DNA from: an uncultured Oscillospiraceae bacterium
GTDB taxonomy: Bacteria; Bacillota; Clostridia; Oscillospirales; Oscillospiraceae
Direction of reading: 5' to 3'
Assembly: GCA_910584835.1 (NCBI GenBank)
Contig: CAJUEG010000014.1
Span: 1 to 44,911 of the forward strand
Length of the DNA stretch: 44,911 bases
The position numbers were made by a program, and so were the translations under genes. Below are positions 32,456 through 39,782 of this stretch, in pieces (within the stretch, counting starts at the first letter, position 1; each line of letters begins with the position of its first letter). The notes beneath the pieces were generated by a model. The model was given only the letters and a program-made list of their open reading frames with translations. It had not been told where the DNA came from and did no database searches.

Positions 32456-33390
32456 TGAGATTCCTCCTCAATTTCACAGCCGCTCTCGCGGCGCTCCTTG
32501 ATGAACAGGGCCACACCAATGCCAGCGCCCGCCAGGGCCACCAGCCCCAGGGGGACCAGCACATAGCCCCAGTGGAACTGGACGGGGGCGGCGGGTTCCG
32601 CCACATCGCCGCTGGGCTCGGGGTCAGGCTCGGGGGTGGGCTCCACAGGATTCAGCGGCGTGCCTTCAAAGATGGCCACATAGCGCACCTTATTCAAGGC
32701 AATGCGGCTGACAGTGCCGCTGTAGTCGGCGGTGACCACATAGCCTTTCACGTAGGAACTGGTGGCGCTGCCGGTGTAGGTGGCGATGGCGGTGAAGCGG
32801 TCGCCCACGGCGTAGCCGTCCTCGTTGGCGGTGTTGTCGGTCTGCCAGTCGATGGAGGCCAGCTCCAGCGTCCTGCCGTTGTCGGTAATGGTCTTGGGGA
32901 TGTAGGACGTGTCCTGCCCCGCCAGGTTGGGGTAGGAGCGGGTGGCGGACACCGCCCGGGTGGAACTGCCGTAGCCCGCCACGTTGACCTGGACGGTGTC
33001 CAGCTTCAGCGACAGGGTGCCGGTGAGCCCATCGTCAGTGGTGAACTCCCGCTGGGCGGGGAGCAGGGCCAGCACGGACTCCATGTCTTTGTTTTTGCTG
33101 TTCAGGGTGACGGTTTCGGTGTGAAATCGCTCCTCGCGCTCGGGGGACTCCTGCTTGAGCAGATCGGTGAGGGTGTAATAGAAGCCCTCCTGCTCGAAGT
33201 CGGAGCGGGAGATGCCCGCGGGGTCCTCCTCGGGACCCAGGTCGTACACCTTTCGGATCTGAACGCCGTCCTCGCTCCGGGTCACCGACGTCGGATAGCA
33301 GACAGTTGGCGGTGCCGCCGCCAGCACAGTGGGGGCCAGCGCGGCGGTGAGGGCCAGCGCCAGCAGGCAGGGGATGATCTTGCGCTTCAT
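32452..33390 (-). CDS. Secreted protein with C-terminal membrane anchor
   Basis: The 312-residue product has a signal peptide (MKRKIIPCLLALALTAALAP), an extracellular part of about 230 residues, a Pro/Glu/Asp-rich stalk (PVEPTPEPDPEPSGD) and a membrane helix (WGYVLVPLGLVALAGAGIGV) followed by basic residues. There is no LPxTG motif. It is a conserved passenger of this ICE type but I know no function. It precedes the sortase with an ATGA overlap, so the two proteins are probably made together and act at the surface. Confidence 0.65.
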   Translation of the reverse strand: MKRKIIPCLLALALTAALAPTVLAAAPPTVCYPTSVTRSEDGVQIRKVYDLGPEEDPAGISRSDFEQEGFYYTLTDLLKQESPEREERFHTETVTLNSKNKDMESVLALLPAQREFTTDDGLTGTLSLKLDTVQVNVAGYGSSTRAVSATRSYPNLAGQDTSYIPKTITDNGRTLELASIDWQTDNTANEDGYAVGDRFTAIATYTGSATSSYVKGYVVTADYSGTVSRIALNKVRYVAIFEGTPLNPVEPTPEPDPEPSGDVAEPAAPVQFHWGYVLVPLGLVALAGAGIGVALFIKERRESGCEIEEESQ

Positions 33391-34043
33391 TTCAAATTCC
33401 TCTTTTCGTTTTTATTTTGATCAACGCGCTCTTTTGAACGCTGGATCAACTGGTGAAATTCCCACGGGGAAACCTGGAGGGACTTGTAATTGCCCCGGCT
33501 GTCCATGCCACAGGCGCTGATCTGGACCACCAGGGGGTACTGGAAGGCATTCTGACCAGTACGGTAACGCCGCTTGAACTCGGCGGCGGACAGCCTGCCG
33601 TCGCCTGCCACATAGATCCACTGGGCGGCGGTATAAAAGTCGCCGGGCTCATCGGGCCAGAGATACCGATCTCGCAGGGCGCGGGGGAGCTTGTCCCGGT
33701 CCGGGGCGGGGATGACGCACTGATGGAACAGGCAGTAACGGATATGCAGCCGGGAGGCCAGCTCCTGCGCCGCCTCCATGATCTGGGGAGCGGATTTCCA
33801 CATGGGAAATTCCAGGAACCTCAGCACCATCACATCCTCGCCCTCCCGGTCATTGGGGAACAGAGGAAGGCACTGGATCAGGTCGATGGCGTCAATGCCC
33901 CGCTGGACGCCCAGCGTTTTGCGGTTGGCGGCGGGCAGGGCCTTATATGCCCGGACGGCGTCGGAAAGGCTGTGAAAATGGGACGTATTCAGCGTCCCTT
34001 CCCACAGGTTGTCCACCACGTAGAACTGGAGCACCGCCCTCAC
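33387..34043 (-). CDS. ICE hypothetical protein, 218 residues
   Basis: No known family is recognised. The protein begins MRAVLQFYVVDNLWEGTLNT, contains DAIDLIQCLPLFPNDREGED and SRLHIRYCLFHQCVIPAPDR, and has a basic C-terminus. It is soluble. Both ends overlap neighbours by four bases (ATGA), so it is part of a tightly coupled series from DUF3849 to the sortase. Confidence 0.55.
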   Translation of the reverse strand: MRAVLQFYVVDNLWEGTLNTSHFHSLSDAVRAYKALPAANRKTLGVQRGIDAIDLIQCLPLFPNDREGEDVMVLRFLEFPMWKSAPQIMEAAQELASRLHIRYCLFHQCVIPAPDRDKLPRALRDRYLWPDEPGDFYTAAQWIYVAGDGRLSAAEFKRRYRTGQNAFQYPLVVQISACGMDSRGNYKSLQVSPWEFHQLIQRSKERVDQNKNEKRNLK

Positions 34044-34801
34044 CTCATTTCCATGCCGCCCTGGGCGGGGCCGCTGTCCTGCTGCTGGGCGGGTTCCTCC
34101 TGCTGCTGGACGGGGGTGCGAAGCTCCGTCAGCTTTTCCTGTGCCCAGTCCGGCAGGTACTGCTCGTCCAGTACACCGATGAAGTCGGTGCGGTTCCAGC
34201 GGGCCTTTTCCCCATCGCCCAGGCTGGTAGCGAAAACCGCCCGCCCACTGGAGGTGGGGGAGAGTCCGAATCCGCTTTGCCCGTACCAGAGCTGGTTTTG
34301 GGCGGACAGGCAGCTCTCTTTCAGCCGGTCAGGCCGCAGGACCAGCACCTTCCCTGTATAATTCGTATCCCCTGTGCCGCAGTGTTCCGGTCCAAACAGC
34401 CCCTGCGCCTGGTATGCGGCATAGGTCTGCTGGAGGAACTGCGCCAGCAGGGACCTGTCCGTCTGGACCTTAAACTTTTGGTCGCATTTGTCACGGGGAA
34501 CAAGGACCTCCCATGCCCAGCGGAAGCTGTCCTGTTCACAACTCACAGCGTCATCGCTGGTCAGGCTGTTAGCCAGGACAAACTGCACGCGGTGGAAGCC
34601 ATATTTCTCCAGAACAGATTGCGCGCTGCCGCTGGAGAGGGTGTCGGGAGTGCTTTCATTGGCATGATTCTGGATAGCCCTTTCAATGGCCCGGGCGCAC
34701 TCCACATTCAGTTGGAAGCTGTCTTTATATTCCTGCGTCTCGGCCTGTCGGCGGGCCTGCGCCCGGGACTCCCGGTAAACGGGAGGATATTCATGCTTCA
34801 T
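34040..34801 (-). CDS. DUF3849 domain protein
   Basis: The 253-residue product starts MKHEYPPVYRESRAQARRQA and has NVECARAIERAIQNHA and VLEKYGFHRVQFVLANSL. This is DUF3849, a domain of unknown role in Firmicutes mobile elements. After residue 230 it becomes a Gln/Glu/Pro-rich linker ending in the tail GGMEMR, shared in form with several other proteins in the window. It overlaps the AbrB-like gene by 11 bases upstream and the 218-residue gene by four bases downstream. Confidence 0.8.
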   Translation of the reverse strand: MKHEYPPVYRESRAQARRQAETQEYKDSFQLNVECARAIERAIQNHANESTPDTLSSGSAQSVLEKYGFHRVQFVLANSLTSDDAVSCEQDSFRWAWEVLVPRDKCDQKFKVQTDRSLLAQFLQQTYAAYQAQGLFGPEHCGTGDTNYTGKVLVLRPDRLKESCLSAQNQLWYGQSGFGLSPTSSGRAVFATSLGDGEKARWNRTDFIGVLDEQYLPDWAQEKLTELRTPVQQQEEPAQQQDSGPAQGGMEMR

Positions 34802-35312
34802 AGATGATCTCCTCCGACGTGATCAGATTGTCCAGATGCCCCGGACAGATCCCGGCCAGGGTCAGCGCCTTGCGGACAATGGACGGAACATCGGTGATGT
34901 CGTGCTCGTAGTCTGCGGCGGTGACCAGCATCTCGCCCTCGTCCACGAAAACCTCCAGCTTGGCATCCAGTGGGATGCCCGCTTCCTCCCGCGCCGCATC
35001 ATCGACCGTGACTCCGTGCCCGTTCATGCTCTTTAAGGGGCACCGCTCCGGGTCCTCCAGATGACCGGAGGGGCACAGCCCCTGCTTCCGCCGCTCCTCG
35101 CAGGTGCCGCAGGCGTTCTTGACGATGGAGAGCAGGTCGGAACCCACGCCGGTCAGGTGGGCGATGGCGTTCGCTGCCTGCAAGGCGGTGAGCTTCTCGG
35201 GGACCACCACCAGGGTGTTTTCCCCAACATGGATGGCGATGTGCTCGCCGGGTTGGAAGTGGCTGTGCTCCACCGCCTCGGCGGGGATGACGATTTCAGT
35301 CTGCTGTTTCAT
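34791..35312 (-). CDS. AbrB-like / SpoVT-type ICE protein
   Basis: The start at 35312 has AGGAGG nine bases upstream and gives 173 residues. The first 45 residues (TEIVIPAEAVEHSHFQPGEH, IAIHVGENTLVVVPEKL) look like an AbrB swapped-hairpin fold. A Cys-rich centre follows (CGTCEERRKQGLCPSG, ERCPLKS), then a second AbrB-like stretch (GIPLDAKLEVFVDEGEMLVT). It could be a DNA-binding regulator. The start lies within the end of the Dam-like gene, a 17-base overlap. Confidence 0.6.
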   Translation of the reverse strand: MKQQTEIVIPAEAVEHSHFQPGEHIAIHVGENTLVVVPEKLTALQAANAIAHLTGVGSDLLSIVKNACGTCEERRKQGLCPSGHLEDPERCPLKSMNGHGVTVDDAAREEAGIPLDAKLEVFVDEGEMLVTAADYEHDITDVPSIVRKALTLAGICPGHLDNLITSEEIIYEA

Positions 35313-36279
35313 GTTGATTTTCCTCCTGAGATTGATTTTTGACTGGCTCATGAATGAGCTGGTATTTGCCCGCGTCCTTGTCCTCCGCCGCCTGGAAGAA
35401 GCTGATCTGCCAGCCGTGAAGCCGGGGGTCGTAGTTGGTCATGACCACCTCCTCATACTCGCTGTCCGGCTTCAAGGACATGCTGTTGGGCCGTTTGGTG
35501 CGGAAAATGTAAAAATCCCGGTACAATTCGCAGATGAAAGAGCAGTAGTTGTAGGACACCATCACATACCCTTTGCACCGGGTCAATGCGTCGTGGAGGC
35601 GGATGTGGTCCGGCTGGGAAAACTCCACCTCGTAGCACTCGGCCCCAAAGTAGGGCGGGTCGCAGTAAAAAAAGGTGTTTTCCCGGTCGTACTGTTCAAT
35701 CAGCTTTTCAAAGTCTTTGTTTTCCACCACCACATTTTTCAGCCGCCGGGCGCACTCCCAGATGAGGTGAAAAAAACGGCGGATGTCGCAGGGTTTTCCC
35801 GCAAAAGCTTTTGTGTTGCCGCTGAAGCTGTACCGCACCAGCTTGAAATAATCCGCCGCCCGGCGCAGGTCGCCTCGGGGGGCCCGCTCCAGCATCAGGC
35901 ATCGGACCGCTTCCGCCTGGGGCGGCTCCAGGAAAACCTGGGTCAGCTCCAGCTCCTCCTCCAGGTAGTCGTCGGTGAACTCCTGCCGGGAGAAGAACTT
36001 GTACAGTACATCGAAATCGTCCCGGGAATTCAGCGGCAGAAAGCCCAGCTCCCGGAGCAGGGCCATGGTGCGCTCCTTCACACAGCAGAACAGGTTGGTG
36101 AGGTTGCTGTTGAAATCGTTGTAGATCTCGATGCAGCCCCGGCGCAGGGGCCGGTTCAGGGTGACGGTGCCGCTGCCGCCGAACACATCCACGAACTTGG
36201 CGTAGCGGCTGGGGGCCAGCTTGTTGATGAGCCACAGAAGCTTGCCCTTGCCGCCCACCCAGGGGATGAAGCTTCTCAG
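35296..36279 (-). CDS. Dam-type (D12 class) DNA adenine N6-methylase
   Basis: The protein has 327 residues if it starts at the CTG at 36279. It contains SFIPWVGGKGKL (the family's N-terminal AdoMet-site motif), DVFGGSGTV (motif I) and YCDPPYFG (motif IV, about 207-210). D12-class enzymes methylate adenine, often in GATC-like sites. The only other early start, GTG at 36258, falls inside the PWVGGK motif and would remove FIPW. The CTG overlaps the previous stop as CTGA, like the ATGA junctions elsewhere in this operon, and GGGGGG lies nearby upstream. No partner nuclease is present, so it is an orphan methylase likely to shield the element from restriction. Confidence 0.88.
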   Translation of the reverse strand: MRSFIPWVGGKGKLLWLINKLAPSRYAKFVDVFGGSGTVTLNRPLRRGCIEIYNDFNSNLTNLFCCVKERTMALLRELGFLPLNSRDDFDVLYKFFSRQEFTDDYLEEELELTQVFLEPPQAEAVRCLMLERAPRGDLRRAADYFKLVRYSFSGNTKAFAGKPCDIRRFFHLIWECARRLKNVVVENKDFEKLIEQYDRENTFFYCDPPYFGAECYEVEFSQPDHIRLHDALTRCKGYVMVSYNYCSFICELYRDFYIFRTKRPNSMSLKPDSEYEEVVMTNYDPRLHGWQISFFQAAEDKDAGKYQLIHEPVKNQSQEENQHETAD

Positions 36280-36617
36280 GGGCTGTCACCCCCCGGCCCG
36301 CCGCCATTTCCATCCCCGGCGTCCATGGACCCAAAGGACTCCATGGCCTTGACCAGGCCGTTGACGGACTCCAGCAGGGTGCGCACCATCTTCTCCAGCC
36401 AGCGGATGGTGGAAAGGATCTCCCCGGCATTCTGGGCGTAATAGTACCCCAGCGGCCCGCCGGCGATGGGCAGGGCCTTGCACCGCATCCGGTGGACCAG
36501 ATTGGTGAGCTGGTCCTTACTCAGGTTCAGCTTCTGCTGGAGCTGGGCCCGGGTCTGGCGTTTTCCCCGCCCAACGCAGTTGGCCTTCAGATAGGCCAGT
36601 AGCTGTTCTTCCTTCAT
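36276..36617 (-). CDS. Small winged-helix-like protein
   Basis: The 113-residue product (MKEEQLLAYLKANCVGRGKR, AQLQQKLNLSKDQLTNLVHR, MRCKALPIAGGPLGYYYA) has the shape of a winged-helix DNA-binding domain, followed by a helical segment and a Gly-rich end. GGAGG precedes the ATG at 36617. The frame is open to 36704, but that extension runs across a terminator and an SD-masking hairpin and is not part of the protein. It may regulate the genes that follow. Confidence 0.65.
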   Translation of the reverse strand: MKEEQLLAYLKANCVGRGKRQTRAQLQQKLNLSKDQLTNLVHRMRCKALPIAGGPLGYYYAQNAGEILSTIRWLEKMVRTLLESVNGLVKAMESFGSMDAGDGNGGGPGGDSP

Positions 36618-36625
36618 GATTTCCT

Positions 36626-36655
36626 CCTTTTTCGGGGCTGTTTTCCCGAAAAAGG
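36626..36655 (-). promoter_or_regulatory. Hairpin masking a ribosome binding site
   Basis: CCTTTTTCGGG (36626-36636) and CCCGAAAAAGG (36645-36655) are perfect 11-bp complements with an eight-base loop. On the transcript, the last bases of the stem are the first half of the AGGAGG site (36628-36623) of the gene starting at 36617. Folding would hide the site and reduce translation. Confidence 0.6.
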
Positions 36656-36659
36656 GCGC

Positions 36660-36702
36660 AAAAAAAGAGGGACCGATACCCTTGCCGGGAAAACGGCCCC
36701 TC
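36660..36702 (-). terminator. Intrinsic terminator after an ArdA-like gene
   Basis: On the minus strand GAGGGGCCG pairs with CGGTCCCTC (one G-U) and is followed by seven T residues. It lies 12 bases after the stop at 36714. Only 43 bases separate its end from the next start codon and no promoter is visible there, so the downstream genes seem to depend on read-through. Confidence 0.75.
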
Positions 36703-36713
36703 ATATGATAGAT

Positions 36714-37745
36714 TTATTGCATCGTCATCCCAGGCTCCTCCTGGGGCTGGGCGGGGGTGCTGAATTGATAGTGGAACTCCTCGCTGCTGCGGCGGACATA
36801 GCCCCAGCCGTCCGGGGTGGGCGTGTAGCCCTCCTGCTCCAGCAGGTGGGCCTTATAGCCAACCAGGTCGATGCCGCTGGCCCGGATCAGCTCCTCGGAT
36901 ACTCCTATGTTCAGCAGGAGCGTCATTCCGGAAGCCTCCAGGTCGGCGCGCTGCTCCCAGTCGTAGCAGTTCAAATTTTGGGAGAGGTCCAGCGCCAGCT
37001 TTAGGTTCCGGCAGCCCTCCAGCGCCAGCGCGGCGATGTATTTCTCTGTGAATAAGGGAGCCCCCTGGCCTTTTTCCTCCAGCACGAACCCCAGCTGGAC
37101 GCCATCGTAGATCAGATCCGCCACATTGCCGCTGTACTGCGCCATGAGGTCCCCCGCTTCAGGCAGGACGCATTGGGCATCCACCAGGGTACACTCATCC
37201 CAGCGCCGGACCTGCAGCTCCTGGATGGAGGTCATCTCCTCCACCGTGTCCTCGTAGCCGTCCTCAAACGGCCCTGGCAGGCGCATCCACACACCCTCGG
37301 GCACAGCGGGGGAGGCCACCTTCAGCTTGACGCTCCAGCCATCGTCGGCGGGCAGGGCCATACCGGGCTGGTAGACCGGCTTGGGCGGCGTTTCCGGGTA
37401 CCGCACATAGCAGTTTCCGATGAACAGGCCGGGGTGCCGGTCCTCATACTGCCGCCCCACCGCCTCCAGGTCCAGAAAGGGCAGAGCGTCCCGTGGCATT
37501 TTGGTGTCGTTGAGCAGATACCGTCTGCCCAGCGCCTCGTAGCTGCCCGCGTCCAGACAAACGGTGTATTCGTCCAGAGACTGGAGCTGGTTGATGGCCT
37601 GGACGGCGTTCTCAGGCGGGTGGGCCTGGGCAGCGGCGGCTAGGACGATGCCCTCCCGCACACTCAGTGTGCCCAGCCGAATCCTGATCCAGTTTTGCTC
37701 CCGCTCCTCGCCTGAGAGCTGGGCTAAGTAGTCAAAGTCATTCAA
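36714..37745 (-). CDS. ArdA-like antirestriction family protein
   Basis: This 343-residue acidic protein starts at a TTG (MNDFDYLAQLSGEEREQNWI), one base after the stop of the previous gene. The pattern of acidic helices and the LGTLSVREGIVLAAAAQAHP and NAVQAINQLQSLDEY stretches recall ICE proteins annotated as ArdA-like (PF07275), a family of DNA mimics that block type I restriction. The match is weaker than for the gene at 42897-44069. It ends PQEEPGMTMQ, one of the recurrent tails, and is followed by a terminator. Confidence 0.55.
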   Translation of the reverse strand: MNDFDYLAQLSGEEREQNWIRIRLGTLSVREGIVLAAAAQAHPPENAVQAINQLQSLDEYTVCLDAGSYEALGRRYLLNDTKMPRDALPFLDLEAVGRQYEDRHPGLFIGNCYVRYPETPPKPVYQPGMALPADDGWSVKLKVASPAVPEGVWMRLPGPFEDGYEDTVEEMTSIQELQVRRWDECTLVDAQCVLPEAGDLMAQYSGNVADLIYDGVQLGFVLEEKGQGAPLFTEKYIAALALEGCRNLKLALDLSQNLNCYDWEQRADLEASGMTLLLNIGVSEELIRASGIDLVGYKAHLLEQEGYTPTPDGWGYVRRSSEEFHYQFSTPAQPQEEPGMTMQ

Positions 37746-37746
37746 T

Positions 37747-38823
37747 TTACATCATCTCCAATCCGTTTTTCTGCGGTTCCATGTCCTGGACAGGGCCGAT
37801 GGAAGGCTGCACATAGCCGTACCCAGTGAGTTTCCCGCCGCTCTGTTCCATCAGCTCCTGCCCGTAACAGTACAAGTTCACGTTGGGAAGCAGCGCAGCC
37901 AGGTCCTCCTCCGGCAGCAGCCCCTTTAAGTGCCCACTGGCCACCTCATCCGGCTCACGCGGCTCCGGGTCCAGGCTGTAGCGGTCCAGCTCGTCCGTCA
38001 GCGTCAGCGCCCGAAGGATATCGTCACAGCCGGTGGCCTCCAGCACAGCCTTGTACTTGGTCAGGTCCCCGTCCAGCTCCAGTTCCGTCACGCGGCGGGC
38101 CAGCATATCCAGGGTGGAGCGCATGGCGGTCAGGCCGGTGAGGGCGGGAGCAACACAGTCCACACACCGGGCGGGTTCCTCCACCACGGTCTTGCCCAGC
38201 GGGGTGGGGAGCCTGGCCCGGCTTCCGTCCGGCAGCTCCGCCAGGATGGCGTAGTCCGGCTTTTTCAGGGTCAGGTCCAGGGTCTTGTACACCTGCTTCA
38301 ATTCATCGTGCCGCTGGACATAGCCGCCGCTGGTGAACACGCCGCCCTCGTTCTGACGGAACTCCCGCCCGATCCTGGCGAAGTCCAGCAGCTCAAACTG
38401 CTGGTCGGTGAGGTTGTCCGCTTCAGGCACGAAACCGTTTTTCGCGTAGAACCGACCCAGCGTCTGATCGTCGGTGACCCCCTCCACCAGATGGCAGCAG
38501 TCCGTGCTGTAGGCCATGTCGATCAGCCGGGGCATGGGAACAGGCCGGCTGCCATGCTCAAACTCGATTTTCACCAGCCCTTCCACTACGGCGGTCTGCT
38601 GCTCACCCAGCAGGGCCAGCTGTTGGCACAAGGCGTTCAATTCGGTCAGGGAGCCATTTTGGTCCAGATAGGGGTAGAGCTTGTCACAGCTGTAGGTCTG
38701 AATGACCTCCCACTGGGGGACTTCTCCCTCCCTCAACCCCAGCTTCTCCATCGCGTCCAGCAGGGCGCAGGGCGCGGCGGGGAGGGTGAGCTCGGCGCAG
38801 CCATTTTCGGACGCCAGTTCCAC
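37747..38823 (-). CDS. ArdA-like antirestriction family protein
   Basis: The product has 358 residues if the GTG at 38823 is used (AAGG eight bases upstream); another GTG at 38832 is possible. The start MELASENGCAELTLPAAPCA followed by LLDAMEKLGLREGE and, later, VTELELDGDLTKYKAVLEAT matches the ICE ArdA-like group. Four cysteines are present. The protein is acidic and ends QKNGLEMM. It would counter restriction in the new host. It is coupled to DUF4314 upstream and to the next ArdA-like gene downstream. Confidence 0.6.
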   Translation of the reverse strand: MELASENGCAELTLPAAPCALLDAMEKLGLREGEVPQWEVIQTYSCDKLYPYLDQNGSLTELNALCQQLALLGEQQTAVVEGLVKIEFEHGSRPVPMPRLIDMAYSTDCCHLVEGVTDDQTLGRFYAKNGFVPEADNLTDQQFELLDFARIGREFRQNEGGVFTSGGYVQRHDELKQVYKTLDLTLKKPDYAILAELPDGSRARLPTPLGKTVVEEPARCVDCVAPALTGLTAMRSTLDMLARRVTELELDGDLTKYKAVLEATGCDDILRALTLTDELDRYSLDPEPREPDEVASGHLKGLLPEEDLAALLPNVNLYCYGQELMEQSGGKLTGYGYVQPSIGPVQDMEPQKNGLEMM

Positions 38824-38833
38824 CTCAAACACC

Positions 38834-39580
38834 TTACGCAAAATCCATTCCCCCTGTCTGGGGCTGGGCGGCGGTCTGCTCCGGCCCGAACCGCTCCTGC
38901 TCCGTCCGAAGACTCCAATCGTCCGAATTCCAGAGATGGATGTACAACTCCGCGCCGTCACCAGCATCAAGCTCCTGCTGCTCAAAGCTCTCACCCCAGC
39001 CATCGGACATCTGTCCGATGAGGTACTCCTTCAGCGTATCCAGCTCCCCAGAGGTCAGTTCCCCCTGCACATGGCACTCCGCCACGCCCCAGAGCTGGCC
39101 CGCCCTCCGTTCCACGCCGAACACCGCCGAGCGCACCTTGTCATCCACGGCGTCATTTTCGTGGTACCAGTACATGACGCCACGCTCCGCCTCCTCGGGC
39201 ATCCGATTGCGGACCAGCGCCGCCGTGATTTGATCCTCGTACTTCAGCAGCTCACGCCCATCCAGCAGTTCGCTCTCCTCGCCTATGTTCCCGTATTCGT
39301 CCGGCTCGAACAGGTCGGCGGTGAGCGGCATATAGAGCTTCAGCGTCTGAGTGGGCGGCGGCAGGACGGTAAAGGAGTCTTGGCCCATCACCAGTCCCAG
39401 GCCGCGCCCGTTGTCCCAGACTACGAAAACGGTCCCCGCATCGTCGATGTACTGGAGCGTACCCATAGATCCCGGCTGGATGGGGCTCGGGTCGTCCGAG
39501 CCCATCTCCCGGAGCTTGATCCGGCTGCCCACGGGATACTGCTCCCGCAAAAAGTCCAGCCATTCCTTTTGGATGCTCAT
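38834..39580 (-). CDS. DUF4314 domain protein
   Basis: The 248-residue product starts with a DUF4314 domain (YPVGSRIKLREMGSDDPSPI, GSMGTLQYIDDAGTVFVVWD), a small beta-rich fold common in ICEs and phages. The rest (about 85-225) is an unrecognised acidic region. It ends with a Gln/Pro linker and the tail GGMDFA; the bases coding that tail lie immediately before the next gene. It is the first long gene after promoter P2 and the 45-codon leader ORF. Confidence 0.8.
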   Translation of the reverse strand: MSIQKEWLDFLREQYPVGSRIKLREMGSDDPSPIQPGSMGTLQYIDDAGTVFVVWDNGRGLGLVMGQDSFTVLPPPTQTLKLYMPLTADLFEPDEYGNIGEESELLDGRELLKYEDQITAALVRNRMPEEAERGVMYWYHENDAVDDKVRSAVFGVERRAGQLWGVAECHVQGELTSGELDTLKEYLIGQMSDGWGESFEQQELDAGDGAELYIHLWNSDDWSLRTEQERFGPEQTAAQPQTGGMDFA

Positions 39581-39587
39581 GATTTTA

Positions 39588-39725
39588 TCACTTCCATTTC
39601 CTGAATTTGGCGCCGGAATTTTCCCGGCCAGATATGAAAAGGCCCCGTGTCCTTGATTGAAACGGGGCCGGGCGCTGTTTGCGCCGGAACGTATTCACTT
39701 GATATTTTTGGCTTCTCCTGTCCAC
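39588..39725 (-). CDS. Possible 45-residue basic leader ORF
   Basis: A GTG at 39725 lies seven bases after GGGAGG and opens 45 codons ending seven bases before the DUF4314 ATG. The product is very basic (14 Arg/Lys; MDRRSQKYQVNTFRRKQRPA at the start). Its codons run through the terminator hairpin at 39636-39669, so translating ribosomes would prevent that hairpin from forming. Promoter P2 is positioned to start the transcript about 23 bases before the ORF. Confidence 0.4.
   Translation of the reverse strand: MDRRSQKYQVNTFRRKQRPAPFQSRTRGLFISGRENSGAKFRKWK
39636..39669 (-). terminator. Terminator / attenuator before DUF4314
   Basis: GGCCCCGT (39641-39648) and ACGGGGCC (39662-39669) form an eight-bp stem; on the minus strand it is followed by TTTTCATAT. 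It is located between promoter P2 and the DUF4314 gene, not at a gene end. A second small hairpin (GGCGC-AAACA-GCGCC) precedes it. Confidence 0.6.
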
Positions 39726-39754
39726 GGACTTACCTCCCTTCACATTGACAACAA

Positions 39755-39782
39755 ACAATAGCACACCGGACCGTTGAAAGCT
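39755..39782 (-). promoter_or_regulatory. Element-type promoter P2 (AGCTTT-16-TATTGT)
   Basis: On the minus strand TGATGAATAGCTTT is followed after 16 bp by TATTGT. The first eleven bases of the -35 region (TGAATAGCTTT) are identical to P1. The -35 overlaps the last codons of the radical SAM gene. Transcription would begin near 39748, just before the GGGAGG of the 45-codon ORF. Confidence 0.55.

Noticed and set aside
36618..36704. In-frame upstream extension of the winged-helix-like gene
   Set aside because: The extension translates the terminator and the SD-masking hairpin; GGAGG marks the start at 36617.
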